NCBI RefSeq assembly: GCF_017963645.1
Contig: NZ_JAGMWN010000005.1
Span: 248,001-312,000, forward strand
DNA from: Marivibrio halodurans
GTDB taxonomy: Bacteria > Pseudomonadota > Alphaproteobacteria > UBA8366 > Aestuariispiraceae
Reading direction: 5' to 3'
DNA length: 64,000 bases
Shown: in pieces, positions 17,933-25,649 of the stretch
Numbering within the stretch: position 1 is the first letter of the stretch
Layout: each line of letters begins with the position of its first letter
Translations under genes and position numbers: made by a program
The notes under the pieces: model-generated
Databases searched by the model: none
What the model was told of the DNA's origin: nothing
What the model saw: the letters and a program-made list of their open reading frames with translations, nothing else

Positions 17933-18955
17933 CTAGAGTCTGGGAACCTGCTGCGTGATGCAGTGGAAGCAGCCGCCGCCGCGCACCACCTCCACGCCGG
18001 GCAAGGTGATCACCTTGCGGTCCGGGAACAACGCGGTGATCGTCTCGACGGCGGCGGCATCCGCCGGGTCGTCGAAGACCGGCATGATCACGGCCCCGTT
18101 GGCGATATAGAAATTGATATAGGAAAGCGCCAGACGGTTGCCGTGCTCCACGCGCTTTTCCGGATGCGCGATCTCCACCACCTCGAAGGGCTTGCCGTTC
18201 GCGTCGCGGGCGGCGCGCAGGCGATCCGCGTTCTCCTTCAGGCGCGCATATTGCGAATCCTGGGGATCGGCGGAGACCAGCGTCGCGATCACGCCGTCGC
18301 GCGCGAAGCAGGACAGGTTGTCGATGTGCCCGTCCGTATCGTCATAGTCCAGCGCCTCCCCGTCGAGCCAGATCACCTGGGCCGCGCCCAGCGCGCGCGT
18401 CAGGATCTCATCCGCCTCCGTCCGGGTCAGGCCCGGATTGCGGTTGGGGTTGAGGATGACGCTGTCGGTGGTCAGGACGGTACCCGCCCCGTCGGTGTGA
18501 AGCCCGCCGCCTTCCATGAAGACCGGCATGGGAAAGCGCGAGGCGCGCTCGCGCTCGATCATCGCGGCGGCGACCTCCGCATCCTTCTCCCAATGCGGAT
18601 AGCCCTCGCCCCAGGCGTTGAAGCGCCAATCGATCCCGCCGAGCCGCCCCGCACCGTCGGTAACGAAAGTGGCGCCGATATCGCGCGCCCAACTGTCATC
18701 GAGCGGCTGGGGCACCACCGTGACCGATGGACCGCACCGCGCGGATGCATCGGCCGCGTCGACGGGATCGGCGAGCATCACGAGCGGTTCGAAATCCGCG
18801 ATCGCGCGGGCGACGGCGGTATAAACGTCGCGGGCCTGCTCCAGCCGGTCGCGGAAGACCGCCGCATTGCAGGGCCAAGCCATGTAGGTGGCGGAATGCG
18901 GCGCCCATTCGGGCGGCATCGCGAAGCCGTCATCGCTTGGGAAGCGCGTGTCCAT
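17933..18955 (-). CDS. aguA: Agmatine deiminase
   Basis: A 340-residue member of the guanidino-group-modifying enzyme superfamily (Porphyromonas-type peptidyl-arginine deiminase fold), converting agmatine to N-carbamoylputrescine and ammonia. Family blocks are MPPEWAPHSATYMAWPCN at the N terminus, WARDIGATFV, MEGGGLHTDGAGT, and GHIDNLSCFA with the catalytic His. The nucleophile is Cys332 in GGGCFHCITQQVP at the extreme C terminus; most homologues read GGGNIHCITQQ. The start is set at 18955, with a weak CAGGACGGG upstream; starts at 18979 or 18994 are also possible. It sits between spuC and aguB in the polyamine operon. Confidence 0.93.
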   Translation of the reverse strand: MDTRFPSDDGFAMPPEWAPHSATYMAWPCNAAVFRDRLEQARDVYTAVARAIADFEPLVMLADPVDAADASARCGPSVTVVPQPLDDSWARDIGATFVTDGAGRLGGIDWRFNAWGEGYPHWEKDAEVAAAMIERERASRFPMPVFMEGGGLHTDGAGTVLTTDSVILNPNRNPGLTRTEADEILTRALGAAQVIWLDGEALDYDDTDGHIDNLSCFARDGVIATLVSADPQDSQYARLKENADRLRAARDANGKPFEVVEIAHPEKRVEHGNRLALSYINFYIANGAVIMPVFDDPADAAAVETITALFPDRKVITLPGVEVVRGGGCFHCITQQVPRL

Positions 18956-19000
18956 CCTTGCCCGTCCTGCCCCTGACATATGGTTGCCGCGCATGCGCGC

Positions 19001-20383
19001 CTACATCAAGCCCAGATCCTTCGCGGCCGCGTCGAGCGCCTGTTCCGCCACGTCGAACAACGCATCTATCTCGGTCTTCTCGATGATCAGCGGCGGGGAC
19101 AGCACCATCACATCGCCGCAGGAGCGCATGATCGCATTGCGCTTGAAGAAATGATCGCGGGTCACCGTGCCGGCCTTGCCGTCCGGCTTGAAGCGCTCCC
19201 GCGTCTTCTTGTCCTTCACCAACTCGATGGCGCCGATCAGGCCCCGACTACGCGTCTCGCCGACCAACGGATGATCGTCGAAGCGCTTGATCGCCTCCGC
19301 CAGATAGGGGCCGGTCTCGGTCGCGACCTTCTCGACCAGCTTTTCCTTCTCCAGCAGCTCGATATTGGCCAGCGCCACGGCGCAGGCCGCCGGATGTCCG
19401 GAATAGGTATAGCCGTGATAGAACTCGCCGCCGTTCGCCATGATCGTGTCGGCGATCCGGTCGGAAACGCCGCAGGCCGCGATCGGCAGATAGCCGGAGG
19501 ACAGCCCCTTCGCCATGGTGATCAGATCCGGTTCTATCCCGAAGGTCTCCAAGCCGAACCAGTTGCCGGTACGCCCGAAGCCGCAGATCACCTCGTCGCA
19601 GATCAGCAGCACATCATAGTCGCGGCAGATGCGCTGGATTTCCGGCCAGTAGGTGTCGGGCGGAATGATGACGCCGCCGGCGCCCTGGATCGGTTCGGCG
19701 ATGAAGGCCGCGACCGTGTCCGGCCCCAGCTCCAGTATCTTGTCCTCCAGCGCCTTGGCCGCCTTCAGGCCGAATTCGCCCGGGTCCGTGTCGCCGCCGT
19801 CCTTGAACCAATAGGGCTGCATGATGTGGTGGATGGTCGGGATCAGGGCGCCACCCTGCTTATGCATCGGCTTCATGCCGCCCAGCGCCGCGCCCGCCAC
19901 GGTCGAGCCGTGATAGGCGTTCTCGCGGCTGATGACGTTCACCTTCTCCGGCTTGCCGGCGCACTGCCAATAGTGATGGACGAGGCGCAGATTGGTGTCG
20001 TTCGCCTCCGACCCGGAATTGGCGAAGAAGACCCGATTGAAATTGGCCGGCAGCTTGGAGGCTACCTTATCCGCCAGTTCGATCGCCGGCGGGTGGGACG
20101 TCTTGAAGAAGGTGTTGTAGAAGGGAAGCTCCAGCATCTGGCGATAGGCGGCCTCCGCCAGTTCCTTGCGGCCATAGCCGACATTGACGCACCAAAGCCC
20201 CGCCATCCCATCCAGGATGCGCGCGCCATGCCCGTCATAGAGATAGACACCCTCCGCCCGGGTGATGATCCGCGCGCCCCCCTCGCCATGAAGGCCCTTG
20301 TGATCCGTGAAGGGATGCAGATGATGGGCCGTGTCGCTGCGAACCAGCGCCTCGACATCGTAATTGCGGATCATTTCGGTCAT
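19001..20383 (-). CDS. spuC: Putrescine:pyruvate-type class III aminotransferase
   Basis: A 460-residue fold-type I, PLP-dependent omega-aminotransferase. The Schiff-base lysine is Lys292 in LITMAKGLSSGYLP. The PLP phosphate-binding GSEAND, the aromatic YHGST and the Asp of LLICDEVICGFGRTG that pairs with the pyridine nitrogen are all present. Together with the N-terminal HLHPFTDHK pattern this resembles the SpuC group, which moves the terminal amino group of putrescine to pyruvate, giving 4-aminobutanal and alanine. The ATG has GGAGG eight to nine bases upstream. It is the first gene of the leftward polyamine operon, directly behind the palindromic operator at 20424-20455. The substrate assignment rests on both sequence and neighbours. 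Confidence 0.9.
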   Translation of the reverse strand: MTEMIRNYDVEALVRSDTAHHLHPFTDHKGLHGEGGARIITRAEGVYLYDGHGARILDGMAGLWCVNVGYGRKELAEAAYRQMLELPFYNTFFKTSHPPAIELADKVASKLPANFNRVFFANSGSEANDTNLRLVHHYWQCAGKPEKVNVISRENAYHGSTVAGAALGGMKPMHKQGGALIPTIHHIMQPYWFKDGGDTDPGEFGLKAAKALEDKILELGPDTVAAFIAEPIQGAGGVIIPPDTYWPEIQRICRDYDVLLICDEVICGFGRTGNWFGLETFGIEPDLITMAKGLSSGYLPIAACGVSDRIADTIMANGGEFYHGYTYSGHPAACAVALANIELLEKEKLVEKVATETGPYLAEAIKRFDDHPLVGETRSRGLIGAIELVKDKKTRERFKPDGKAGTVTRDHFFKRNAIMRSCGDVMVLSPPLIIEKTEIDALFDVAEQALDAAAKDLGLM

Positions 20384-20423
20384 CGGGCATTCCTCCAGGC
20401 TGGCATCATGGCCGGCACAATAT

Positions 20424-20455
20424 CAAATGTGATCACATTTGCAAATGTGATCACA
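20424..20455. promoter_or_regulatory. Tandem palindromic operator upstream of spuC
   Basis: A perfect 18-bp palindrome, CAAATGTGATCACATTTG, occupies 20424-20441. Its left 14 bases (CAAATGTGATCACA) are repeated directly at 20442-20455, exactly 18 bp further on. The core TGTGATCACA is thus present twice, on the same face of the DNA within two helical turns, 41-72 bases upstream of the spuC start. This geometry fits cooperative binding by a dimeric regulator such as a GntR-family protein. No regulator gene lies next to it. The same core occurs once more at 35344-35353. The effector is inferred to be a polyamine. Confidence 0.75.
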
Positions 20456-20542
20456 ATCCCCCTTCCCTTTTCCTGCCCCGCTCTCCATCCGTTCCCATAA
20501 GCACGGTTGCCCTCGCGGACGGAGGCGGCTAGGATTTCTCCC

Positions 20543-20644
20543 GTCATTGGGGAGTAGCCGCCCTCGTCGAAGAGGGGGATGTATCAACAAACTTGGGCCA
20601 CGGCCCATGGTACATCCGGCTTCGGGCTTGGCGAGACCTTTGGC
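20543..20644 (+). promoter_or_regulatory. yybP-ykoY manganese riboswitch
   Basis: Conserved yybP-ykoY aptamer elements are all present in order: GGGGAGTAGCC at 20549, TATCAACAAACT at 20582 and TTGGCGAGACCTTT at 20628. Between them, helices can be drawn: CCCTC/GAGGG (closing GTCGAA), GGATGTA/TACATCC with an inner TGGGCC/GGCCCA arm, and CCG/CGG around 20617. The closing stem pairs GTCATTGG (20543) with CCTTTGGC (20637), with two U-U mismatches. This class binds Mn2+ and controls Mn exporters, including the UPF0016/GDT1 family. The downstream gene is exactly such a protein, which strongly supports the call. Confidence 0.9.
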
Positions 20645-20722
20645 TTCGACCGCTGTCACGGAGAGGGCCGGGCAGAGGGGGTCGAGCCAATGGTTCATGT
20701 CCGCCCGGCCCCAGGGTATCCA
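20645..20722 (+). promoter_or_regulatory. Expression platform of the Mn riboswitch with mutually exclusive helices
   Basis: Two long inverted repeats overlap here. GGCTTCGACC (20642-20651) can pair with GGTCGAGCC (20680-20688). GGGCCGGGC (20665-20673) pairs perfectly with GCCCGGCCC (20703-20711). They interleave, so both cannot form together in a simple fold. The first shares its 5' strand with the closing stem of the aptamer. The second ends a few bases before the AGGG ribosome site and the ATG at 20723. A switch between these two helices would link Mn binding to translation. This mechanism is inference. Confidence 0.55.
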
Positions 20723-21304
20723 ATGGACGCTTTCCTTATCTCCACCGGCATCGTCGCGATCGCGGAGGTCGGCGACAAGACGCAATTGCTGGCCCTCATC
20801 CTCGCCGCGCGCTTCCGCAAGCCGGTTCCGATCATTATCGGCATCCTGATCGCCACGGTGGCGAACCATGCGCTGGCCGCGTGGGTCGGTCTTCTGGTGG
20901 CGGATTGGCTGGGGCCGGAGATATTGCGATGGGTCCTGGGGCTATCCTTCCTGGCGATGGCCGCATGGATGCTGATCCCGGACAAGGTGGAGGATGGAGA
21001 CACGCTGTCGGCGAGCCGGTTCGGGCCGTTCCTCGCCACCCTCGTCACCTTCTTCCTGCTGGAAATCGGGGATAAGACCCAGGTGGCCACCATCGCGCTC
21101 GCCGCGCGGTTCGACGATATCGTCATGGTCACGATCGGCACCACGCTCGGCATGATGATCGCCAATGTGCCCGCGGTCCTTGTCGGCAAGGCCGCCGCGA
21201 CCCGGATTCCCCTGACCTTCGTGCATGCCGTCGCCGCCCTGATCTTCGCGGCGCTCGGACTCCTCGCGCTCGTCAACGCGGGGGATCTGTTCGGCGCGGC
21301 ATAG
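20723..21304 (+). CDS. GDT1/UPF0016 (TMEM165-like) family membrane protein, probable Mn2+ exporter
   Basis: A 193-residue inner-membrane protein with about six spans. It carries the two hallmark motifs of the UPF0016 family, E-x-G-D-K-T-Q: EVGDKTQ at residues 15-21 and EIGDKTQ at residues 114-120. These are in the first span of each of two homologous halves and bind the cation. Family members move Mn2+ or Ca2+ in exchange for protons; the bacterial ones are Mn exporters. The ATG at 20723 gives the canonical MDAFLISTGIVAIAE start; upstream in-frame codons belong to the riboswitch. Regulation by Mn through the yybP-ykoY leader is expected. It converges on the next gene with 18 bases between. 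Confidence 0.9.
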   Translation: MDAFLISTGIVAIAEVGDKTQLLALILAARFRKPVPIIIGILIATVANHALAAWVGLLVADWLGPEILRWVLGLSFLAMAAWMLIPDKVEDGDTLSASRFGPFLATLVTFFLLEIGDKTQVATIALAARFDDIVMVTIGTTLGMMIANVPAVLVGKAAATRIPLTFVHAVAALIFAALGLLALVNAGDLFGAA

Positions 21305-21322
21305 GGTCGGCAGCCCCATCGA

Positions 21323-22108
21323 TCAGTTACGCGGGCCGGTCGCGGTGGTCTTGCCGCCTGACGCCGTCTCCGCGCCCGCGTGACCCATACGGTCGAGAAG
21401 CCCGTCGAGCGTCCGCATCGCGTCCCGACGCAGCGCCTGGATATCATCGGGCGGCTTCATCTCCCATCCGACGCAGGCAGTCTCGAACAAGCCTGCCCCA
21501 TCCGGGCGTTCGGCACGGTAGACGCCGAACCGTCCGTCGGCGCGGCGATAGTCGATCAACCCGTTATCGCGGATACCAACGGTCACGGGCTCATCCCCGG
21601 CAAGGTCGCAATGGATCGTAGCGGTCCGGGCCGAATACCCCCCTTCCATCGGGCCGGGACCGGTATCCTCCAGCGGCCGCGCGGCCCCCTGGCCATAGCA
21701 GGCGACGATCGGGGCGGAGCGCAGTTGCTCCCCCGGCTGTATTTCGCGTTCGAAGACGAAATATAGCCGGTCCCTTTCGGTATCCGGGCAAACCATGTCA
21801 CGCACGATCGCGGCGATCTTCACCGCGCCCCCACCCCGGTTCTCGATCGTCAAGCGGGCATAGGCCTGACCGTCATGTTGTTCCATTTCCAGCGTTTGAT
21901 GCAAATCGCGAAGGTCGGTCGTTTTCGGAATCCCCTCTGTCGCGCAGGCGGCCGAGACGGCATGGCAGGACATCGGGTTCCCCGTTTCCTCCACGCAGGC
22001 AACGAACCGTTCGCGGCAAGCGTCCGCTTCGGCATGGACCGCACCGGTTACCAAGGCGCCCGCCACCGGAAGGGCACGGAGAACCCCGCCCATTCGCGCC
22101 CGCCGCAT
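21323..22108 (-). CDS. Exported protein of unknown function
   Basis: A 261-residue protein that I do not recognise. The N terminus RRARMGGVLRALPVAGAL followed by VTGAVHA looks like a signal peptide with cleavage near VHA. The mature part has an early cluster of cysteines (DACRERFVACVEETGNPMSC and ACATEG), then a beta-rich central region with LTIENRGGGAVKIAAIVRDMVC, then further cysteines near IVACYGQG, IHCDLAG and ACVGWEM. The number suggests several disulfides in the periplasm. The C terminus is polar. It lies 16 bases downstream of another unknown exported protein, so the two probably form an operon and work together. A GTG at 22111 is an alternative start. Confidence 0.6.
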   Translation of the reverse strand: MRRARMGGVLRALPVAGALVTGAVHAEADACRERFVACVEETGNPMSCHAVSAACATEGIPKTTDLRDLHQTLEMEQHDGQAYARLTIENRGGGAVKIAAIVRDMVCPDTERDRLYFVFEREIQPGEQLRSAPIVACYGQGAARPLEDTGPGPMEGGYSARTATIHCDLAGDEPVTVGIRDNGLIDYRRADGRFGVYRAERPDGAGLFETACVGWEMKPPDDIQALRRDAMRTLDGLLDRMGHAGAETASGGKTTATGPRN

Positions 22109-22124
22109 CACGGCCGGCGATCCA

Positions 22125-23702
22125 TCAATACATCTCCGACGCGCAGGCGGAATAATAGGCCTTCTCCGCGCCCGGCAGGTCGTCGATCATGTTGCAACTC
22201 GCCGCGCGGGCATAACGCTCCATCGCGCGTCGGCAGGCCCCGCTGGCCGCGGTGATCGGGATGCTATGGCTACGGCCCGTCTCCGGGCAGGTGAACCCGA
22301 AGGAAAGCGTGCGCGCGGCCTGAGCCGTCGCGCCGCCGGCGGCACCACCCTGCCCGGCCTCCTGGCCACCCGACCGGCCATTCGACTGGCCATTCGACTG
22401 GGACGTCTCGCGCATCGCCTGCTGCTGCATTGCCACCAGATTGTCGGGCGTGCCGTCGATGACATCGGCCATGCCGCCGGCCAGGAACCCGGCGGCCCTG
22501 TCATAGCCCCCTTCGCCCGCTATCATTCCCGCGCCGGCGACGATCGCCGCGCCCGCGAACAACTGACCAATATCGAAATCATCGTCGTGATCGGTCGCGC
22601 CCGGATGTTGGCCGCCGCTCCTGGCATAGGCAACGGGTGTGATTCCATAGGAATCCGGCTGGTTCGGATCACCGCCGACGCTCATGAACGCCTGGAACTT
22701 GCCCGCCGGCAACCACAGCCATTCCAACTGATGAATGCTGTCGCGCATCGTCGTGTTGCGCGCCGCCAGATGGACCGGGCTGACCGTCGGGCAGACTATC
22801 ACGGGCTCCCCCTCGCGCATCATGCAATAGGGCAGGCGTTCGTTCACATCGCCGCCGAAGTTCTTCAGGACGAACTGAAGGTTCTCGGTCGCCCGCTCCG
22901 TCAACTCCTTCTCATACGCCCTCGCCAAATCCCCGTCATAGTCGACGATCGTGATCGTCGTCGGGCTTTCCAAACGCGGATAGACATCCTCGGGCGGCCA
23001 ACCGTGGCGGCGGATCGTATCGTAGGCCCATCCCGGCCGCATGGTCGCCGCGAACCTGAAAAGGAGACCCCGGCCCGGCGGATTCACATAGGTATCATGC
23101 GGCTGGGCGTTGACCCGGCGCATCGTGGCCTCGTCACTGTAGAATTCCGCCCAGCTATCCTGTCCGTGCCTCAAATGCTGGAAATGGCCGCGCCCCTGCC
23201 AGAACGCTTGGCTTACGGTTTGGCTGGCCATGGTCGCGACGCTGGGAATCGCGCCGAGTGGAAGTCCCTCCCGATAGTCGCCGGCCTGTTTCGCCGCATG
23301 GATGGCGATGCGTTCCGCCAATTCAGGGCGTGACGCCGATACCGCCAGTTGGAACGCGTTGCCGTAGGCATAGGGCGTATCGAAAATATAGTCGTGGAAC
23401 AGACGCTGATATTTGTCGCCGAACAGCGTATCCACGCCGTAGATATCGACTAGGGCCATTATGATATCCGGATGCGTGCCCTGGTAGATCAGGTGCGACA
23501 AGGATATCCGCCGTGTTTCCGAAGCCGGCTCTTCCAACCAGGCAAGGGCTTCCTGAACGTCCGGTGTGTCGATCGACGACGCGTTTAGGAGCGTGAGATA
23601 GGACTGGTTCATCCGTTCCGTGATGGGATCCGTCGTCTGACAAGCAACGGGGCCGAGGACCAGCAGAAGACAGACCAGCCCCCTCATGAAACATGTTTTC
23701 AT
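22125..23702 (-). CDS. Unknown exported protein, probable lipoprotein
   Basis: A 525-residue protein without a recognised family. The N terminus MKTCFMRGLVCLLLVLGPVACQTTD reads as a lipoprotein-type signal with Cys21 as the likely lipidated residue, although the lipobox (PVAC) is imperfect. A large, mixed alpha/beta-looking body of about 390 residues follows, then a Gly/Ala hydrophobic patch LFAGAAIVAGAGMIAGEGG near residue 400. A low-complexity Gln/Ser/Gly linker (roughly residues 430-460) leads to a C-terminal domain of about 65 residues with four cysteines (FTCPETG, GACRRAM, SCNMIDD, SACASEM). The ATG at 23702 has GGGGAG nine bases upstream. It is the first gene of a two-gene unit with the exported protein downstream. 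Confidence 0.62.
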   Translation of the reverse strand: MKTCFMRGLVCLLLVLGPVACQTTDPITERMNQSYLTLLNASSIDTPDVQEALAWLEEPASETRRISLSHLIYQGTHPDIIMALVDIYGVDTLFGDKYQRLFHDYIFDTPYAYGNAFQLAVSASRPELAERIAIHAAKQAGDYREGLPLGAIPSVATMASQTVSQAFWQGRGHFQHLRHGQDSWAEFYSDEATMRRVNAQPHDTYVNPPGRGLLFRFAATMRPGWAYDTIRRHGWPPEDVYPRLESPTTITIVDYDGDLARAYEKELTERATENLQFVLKNFGGDVNERLPYCMMREGEPVIVCPTVSPVHLAARNTTMRDSIHQLEWLWLPAGKFQAFMSVGGDPNQPDSYGITPVAYARSGGQHPGATDHDDDFDIGQLFAGAAIVAGAGMIAGEGGYDRAAGFLAGGMADVIDGTPDNLVAMQQQAMRETSQSNGQSNGRSGGQEAGQGGAAGGATAQAARTLSFGFTCPETGRSHSIPITAASGACRRAMERYARAASCNMIDDLPGAEKAYYSACASEMY

Positions 23703-23908
23703 ATGGATAACTCCCCCTCGGCCAACAGTCGGCGCCGGTAGATACCAAGTGAATAGGGAAACCGGCCGAACGGCCTGTCCCGGAGTGGAGACTTATAGGT
23801 TAGCCGGAACAGGAAGCATTCAGCAAGTATGAGGTGCGGTATCGCCGCCTCAAACCGATTGCCATCGGGGAATATCCCCTTCCTTGTCACGCCCCCTCAT
23901 TTAATATA

Positions 23909-23923
23909 GTTGCATTATACAAC
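23909..23923. promoter_or_regulatory. Candidate MarR-type operator
   Basis: GTTGCATTATACAAC is a 15-bp inverted repeat with six of seven pairs matching around a central T, lying 18 bases before the ATG of the MarR-GNAT gene. It sits in an AT-rich patch (TTTAATATAG just upstream), a likely promoter. MarR proteins commonly repress their own genes from such sites, so autoregulation is inferred. Confidence 0.5.
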
Positions 23924-23940
23924 AACATGGATGACGCACC

Positions 23941-24918
23941 ATGATGCATGCAAGCCCACCCTTGATCGCCCCCCCGATGATCGAGCGTATCCGCGACGCC
24001 TCACGCAGGCTGGTTCGCGAATTGGGCTTCATGGAGGATACGCTGGCCGGCACGAACATGTCGGCCTCCGCCGTCCATGCGATATTGGAGATCGGCGCGC
24101 GGCGCGCGACGACCGCCGGCGACCTGGCGACCGCCCTTCGCTTGGAGAAATCCACGGTCAGCCGTCTGCTCAAACCCATGATCGACGGTGGGCTCGTCAC
24201 CGAACATCGGGATTATGAGGACGGCCGGCGGAAGCACCTCGCCTTGACGGAGAAAGGCCGCCAATCCTTCGACGACATCTCCCGGAGGGCCGGGGACCGT
24301 GTCGCCACGGCGCTGTCGGTGCTCGACGATGCGGACATCGACCACGTCGTCCGGGGCCTGGAATCCTATTCCGGCGCGCTTCACCAAACGGCCGGGCCGG
24401 GCACCGCGAAGGGCACGATATCTGCGGCAATCGAAATCCGGCGGGGCTATCTGCCCGGCCTCGCCGCCCGTATTCTCGACATGCATATCACCTATTACGG
24501 TCGAAGCGCCGGTTTCGGTCGGCCGTTCGAGGCGAAGGTCGGCGGCGAGCTATGCGCCTTCCTGACGCGGCTCGACAATCCCCGCAACGCCACCTGGTCG
24601 GCGGTACGGGCGGGACGAATCGTCGGCAGTGTCTCCATCGACGGCGAGGATCTCGGCGACGGGCGCGCTCACTTACGATGGTTCATCGTCGATGACGGCC
24701 AGCGCGGCACGGGCATCGGCCGGAAGTTGATCGACGCAGCCATGGCATTCGTGGACGAGGCGGGCTTCGCGGAAACCCATCTCTGGACCTTCAGCGGCCT
24801 CGACGCGGCGCGGCGTCTTTACGAACAGGCCGGCTTCGAACTGGTCGAGCAGCACCCCGGCACGCAATGGGGCCGCACGGTCGAGGAGCAACGCTTCGTG
24901 CGGCACCGCCGGACATAG
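23941..24918 (+). CDS. MarR-family winged-helix regulator fused to GNAT acetyltransferase
   Basis: A 325-residue two-domain protein. Residues 1 to about 150 form a MarR winged helix: the recognition region reads TAGDLATALRLEKSTVSRLLKPM and the wing EDGRRKHLALTEKGRQ. Residues from about 165 onward form a GNAT domain with acetyl-CoA loop DDGQRGTGIGRKLIDAAM and motif B WTFSGLDAARRLYEQAGFE. This fusion is found across bacteria; the GNAT part may sense or modify a small molecule, linking metabolism to DNA binding. The target is unknown. It converges on the HAD phosphatase gene with 17 bases between. A candidate self-operator lies just upstream. The start could be either of two adjacent ATG codons. 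Confidence 0.87.
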   Translation: MMHASPPLIAPPMIERIRDASRRLVRELGFMEDTLAGTNMSASAVHAILEIGARRATTAGDLATALRLEKSTVSRLLKPMIDGGLVTEHRDYEDGRRKHLALTEKGRQSFDDISRRAGDRVATALSVLDDADIDHVVRGLESYSGALHQTAGPGTAKGTISAAIEIRRGYLPGLAARILDMHITYYGRSAGFGRPFEAKVGGELCAFLTRLDNPRNATWSAVRAGRIVGSVSIDGEDLGDGRAHLRWFIVDDGQRGTGIGRKLIDAAMAFVDEAGFAETHLWTFSGLDAARRLYEQAGFELVEQHPGTQWGRTVEEQRFVRHRRT

Positions 24919-24935
24919 AACCCGATGAGGCAATT

Positions 24936-25649
24936 TCAGGCAGCGAGGAACCGGATATCCTCGAACACCGCATCCGCCATCACCTCCAGCGCCGCGCGCG
25001 GCGTGGTGCCGGTCAACACGCCGACGGCCGCACCGGCACCGGCGGCGCGCGCCATCTCGATATCATGGGCATTGTCGCCGATCACCATGACCCGCGCGGG
25101 CGGCAGCCCCGTCGCCGCGCAGAAGGCCGCGACCTGCCCCGGCGCCGGCTTGCAGCCATGGCCGCTGTCATAGCCGGCAAGGAAATCGAACCGGTCGAGG
25201 ATGTCGAAGCGCCCCAGGCTGGCGCGCGCGCCGGCCTCGCTGTCCGCCGTCGCCACGCCCAGCCGCAGGCCGCGCCCTCGCAGCCCGTCCAACAACGGCG
25301 CCAGATCGCAGACGGCGGTCGGCTCGCAATGGGCGATGAACAGCCGGTCTATCTCCGCCTCCAGCGCCTTGGGGTCGTCGGCCCGTCCGGGCGGCAACAG
25401 ATCGGCCCAACAGGCGACGATCTCGTCGAGCGCACCGGCCGCCAACGGCGAGCCAGCGGCCACCCGGTCGCTCTCCGGGTCCCAACCGCCCCGGATCAGC
25501 AGGTAGCGCGCCAGTTCCGCATCCCCCTCCGCCAAGACATCCACGACCGCCCGGTTCGCCGGCATCCAGGTCGCGTGATAGTCCAGCAGCGTACCGTCCT
25601 TGTCGAAAAGAATGGCATCGAAACCGGATGGAAGCATCGCCAACCTCAC
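24936..25649 (-). CDS. HAD-superfamily hydrolase, phosphoglycolate phosphatase-like
   Basis: A 237-residue HAD subfamily IA phosphatase. Motif I is AILFDKDGTLLDY with the two catalytic aspartates, motif II the Thr in GVATADSE, motif III a Lys in DSGHGCKPAPGQV, and motif IV the acidic pair in MVIGDNAHDIEMARAAG. Its start overlaps the stop of the choline-transport ATPase gene by four bases, so it is translated with the choline importer. That context suggests dephosphorylation of a choline-related phosphate ester, for example phosphocholine, but generic 2-phosphoglycolate repair is equally compatible with the sequence. Confidence 0.85.
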   Translation of the reverse strand: MRLAMLPSGFDAILFDKDGTLLDYHATWMPANRAVVDVLAEGDAELARYLLIRGGWDPESDRVAAGSPLAAGALDEIVACWADLLPPGRADDPKALEAEIDRLFIAHCEPTAVCDLAPLLDGLRGRGLRLGVATADSEAGARASLGRFDILDRFDFLAGYDSGHGCKPAPGQVAAFCAATGLPPARVMVIGDNAHDIEMARAAGAGAAVGVLTGTTPRAALEVMADAVFEDIRFLAA

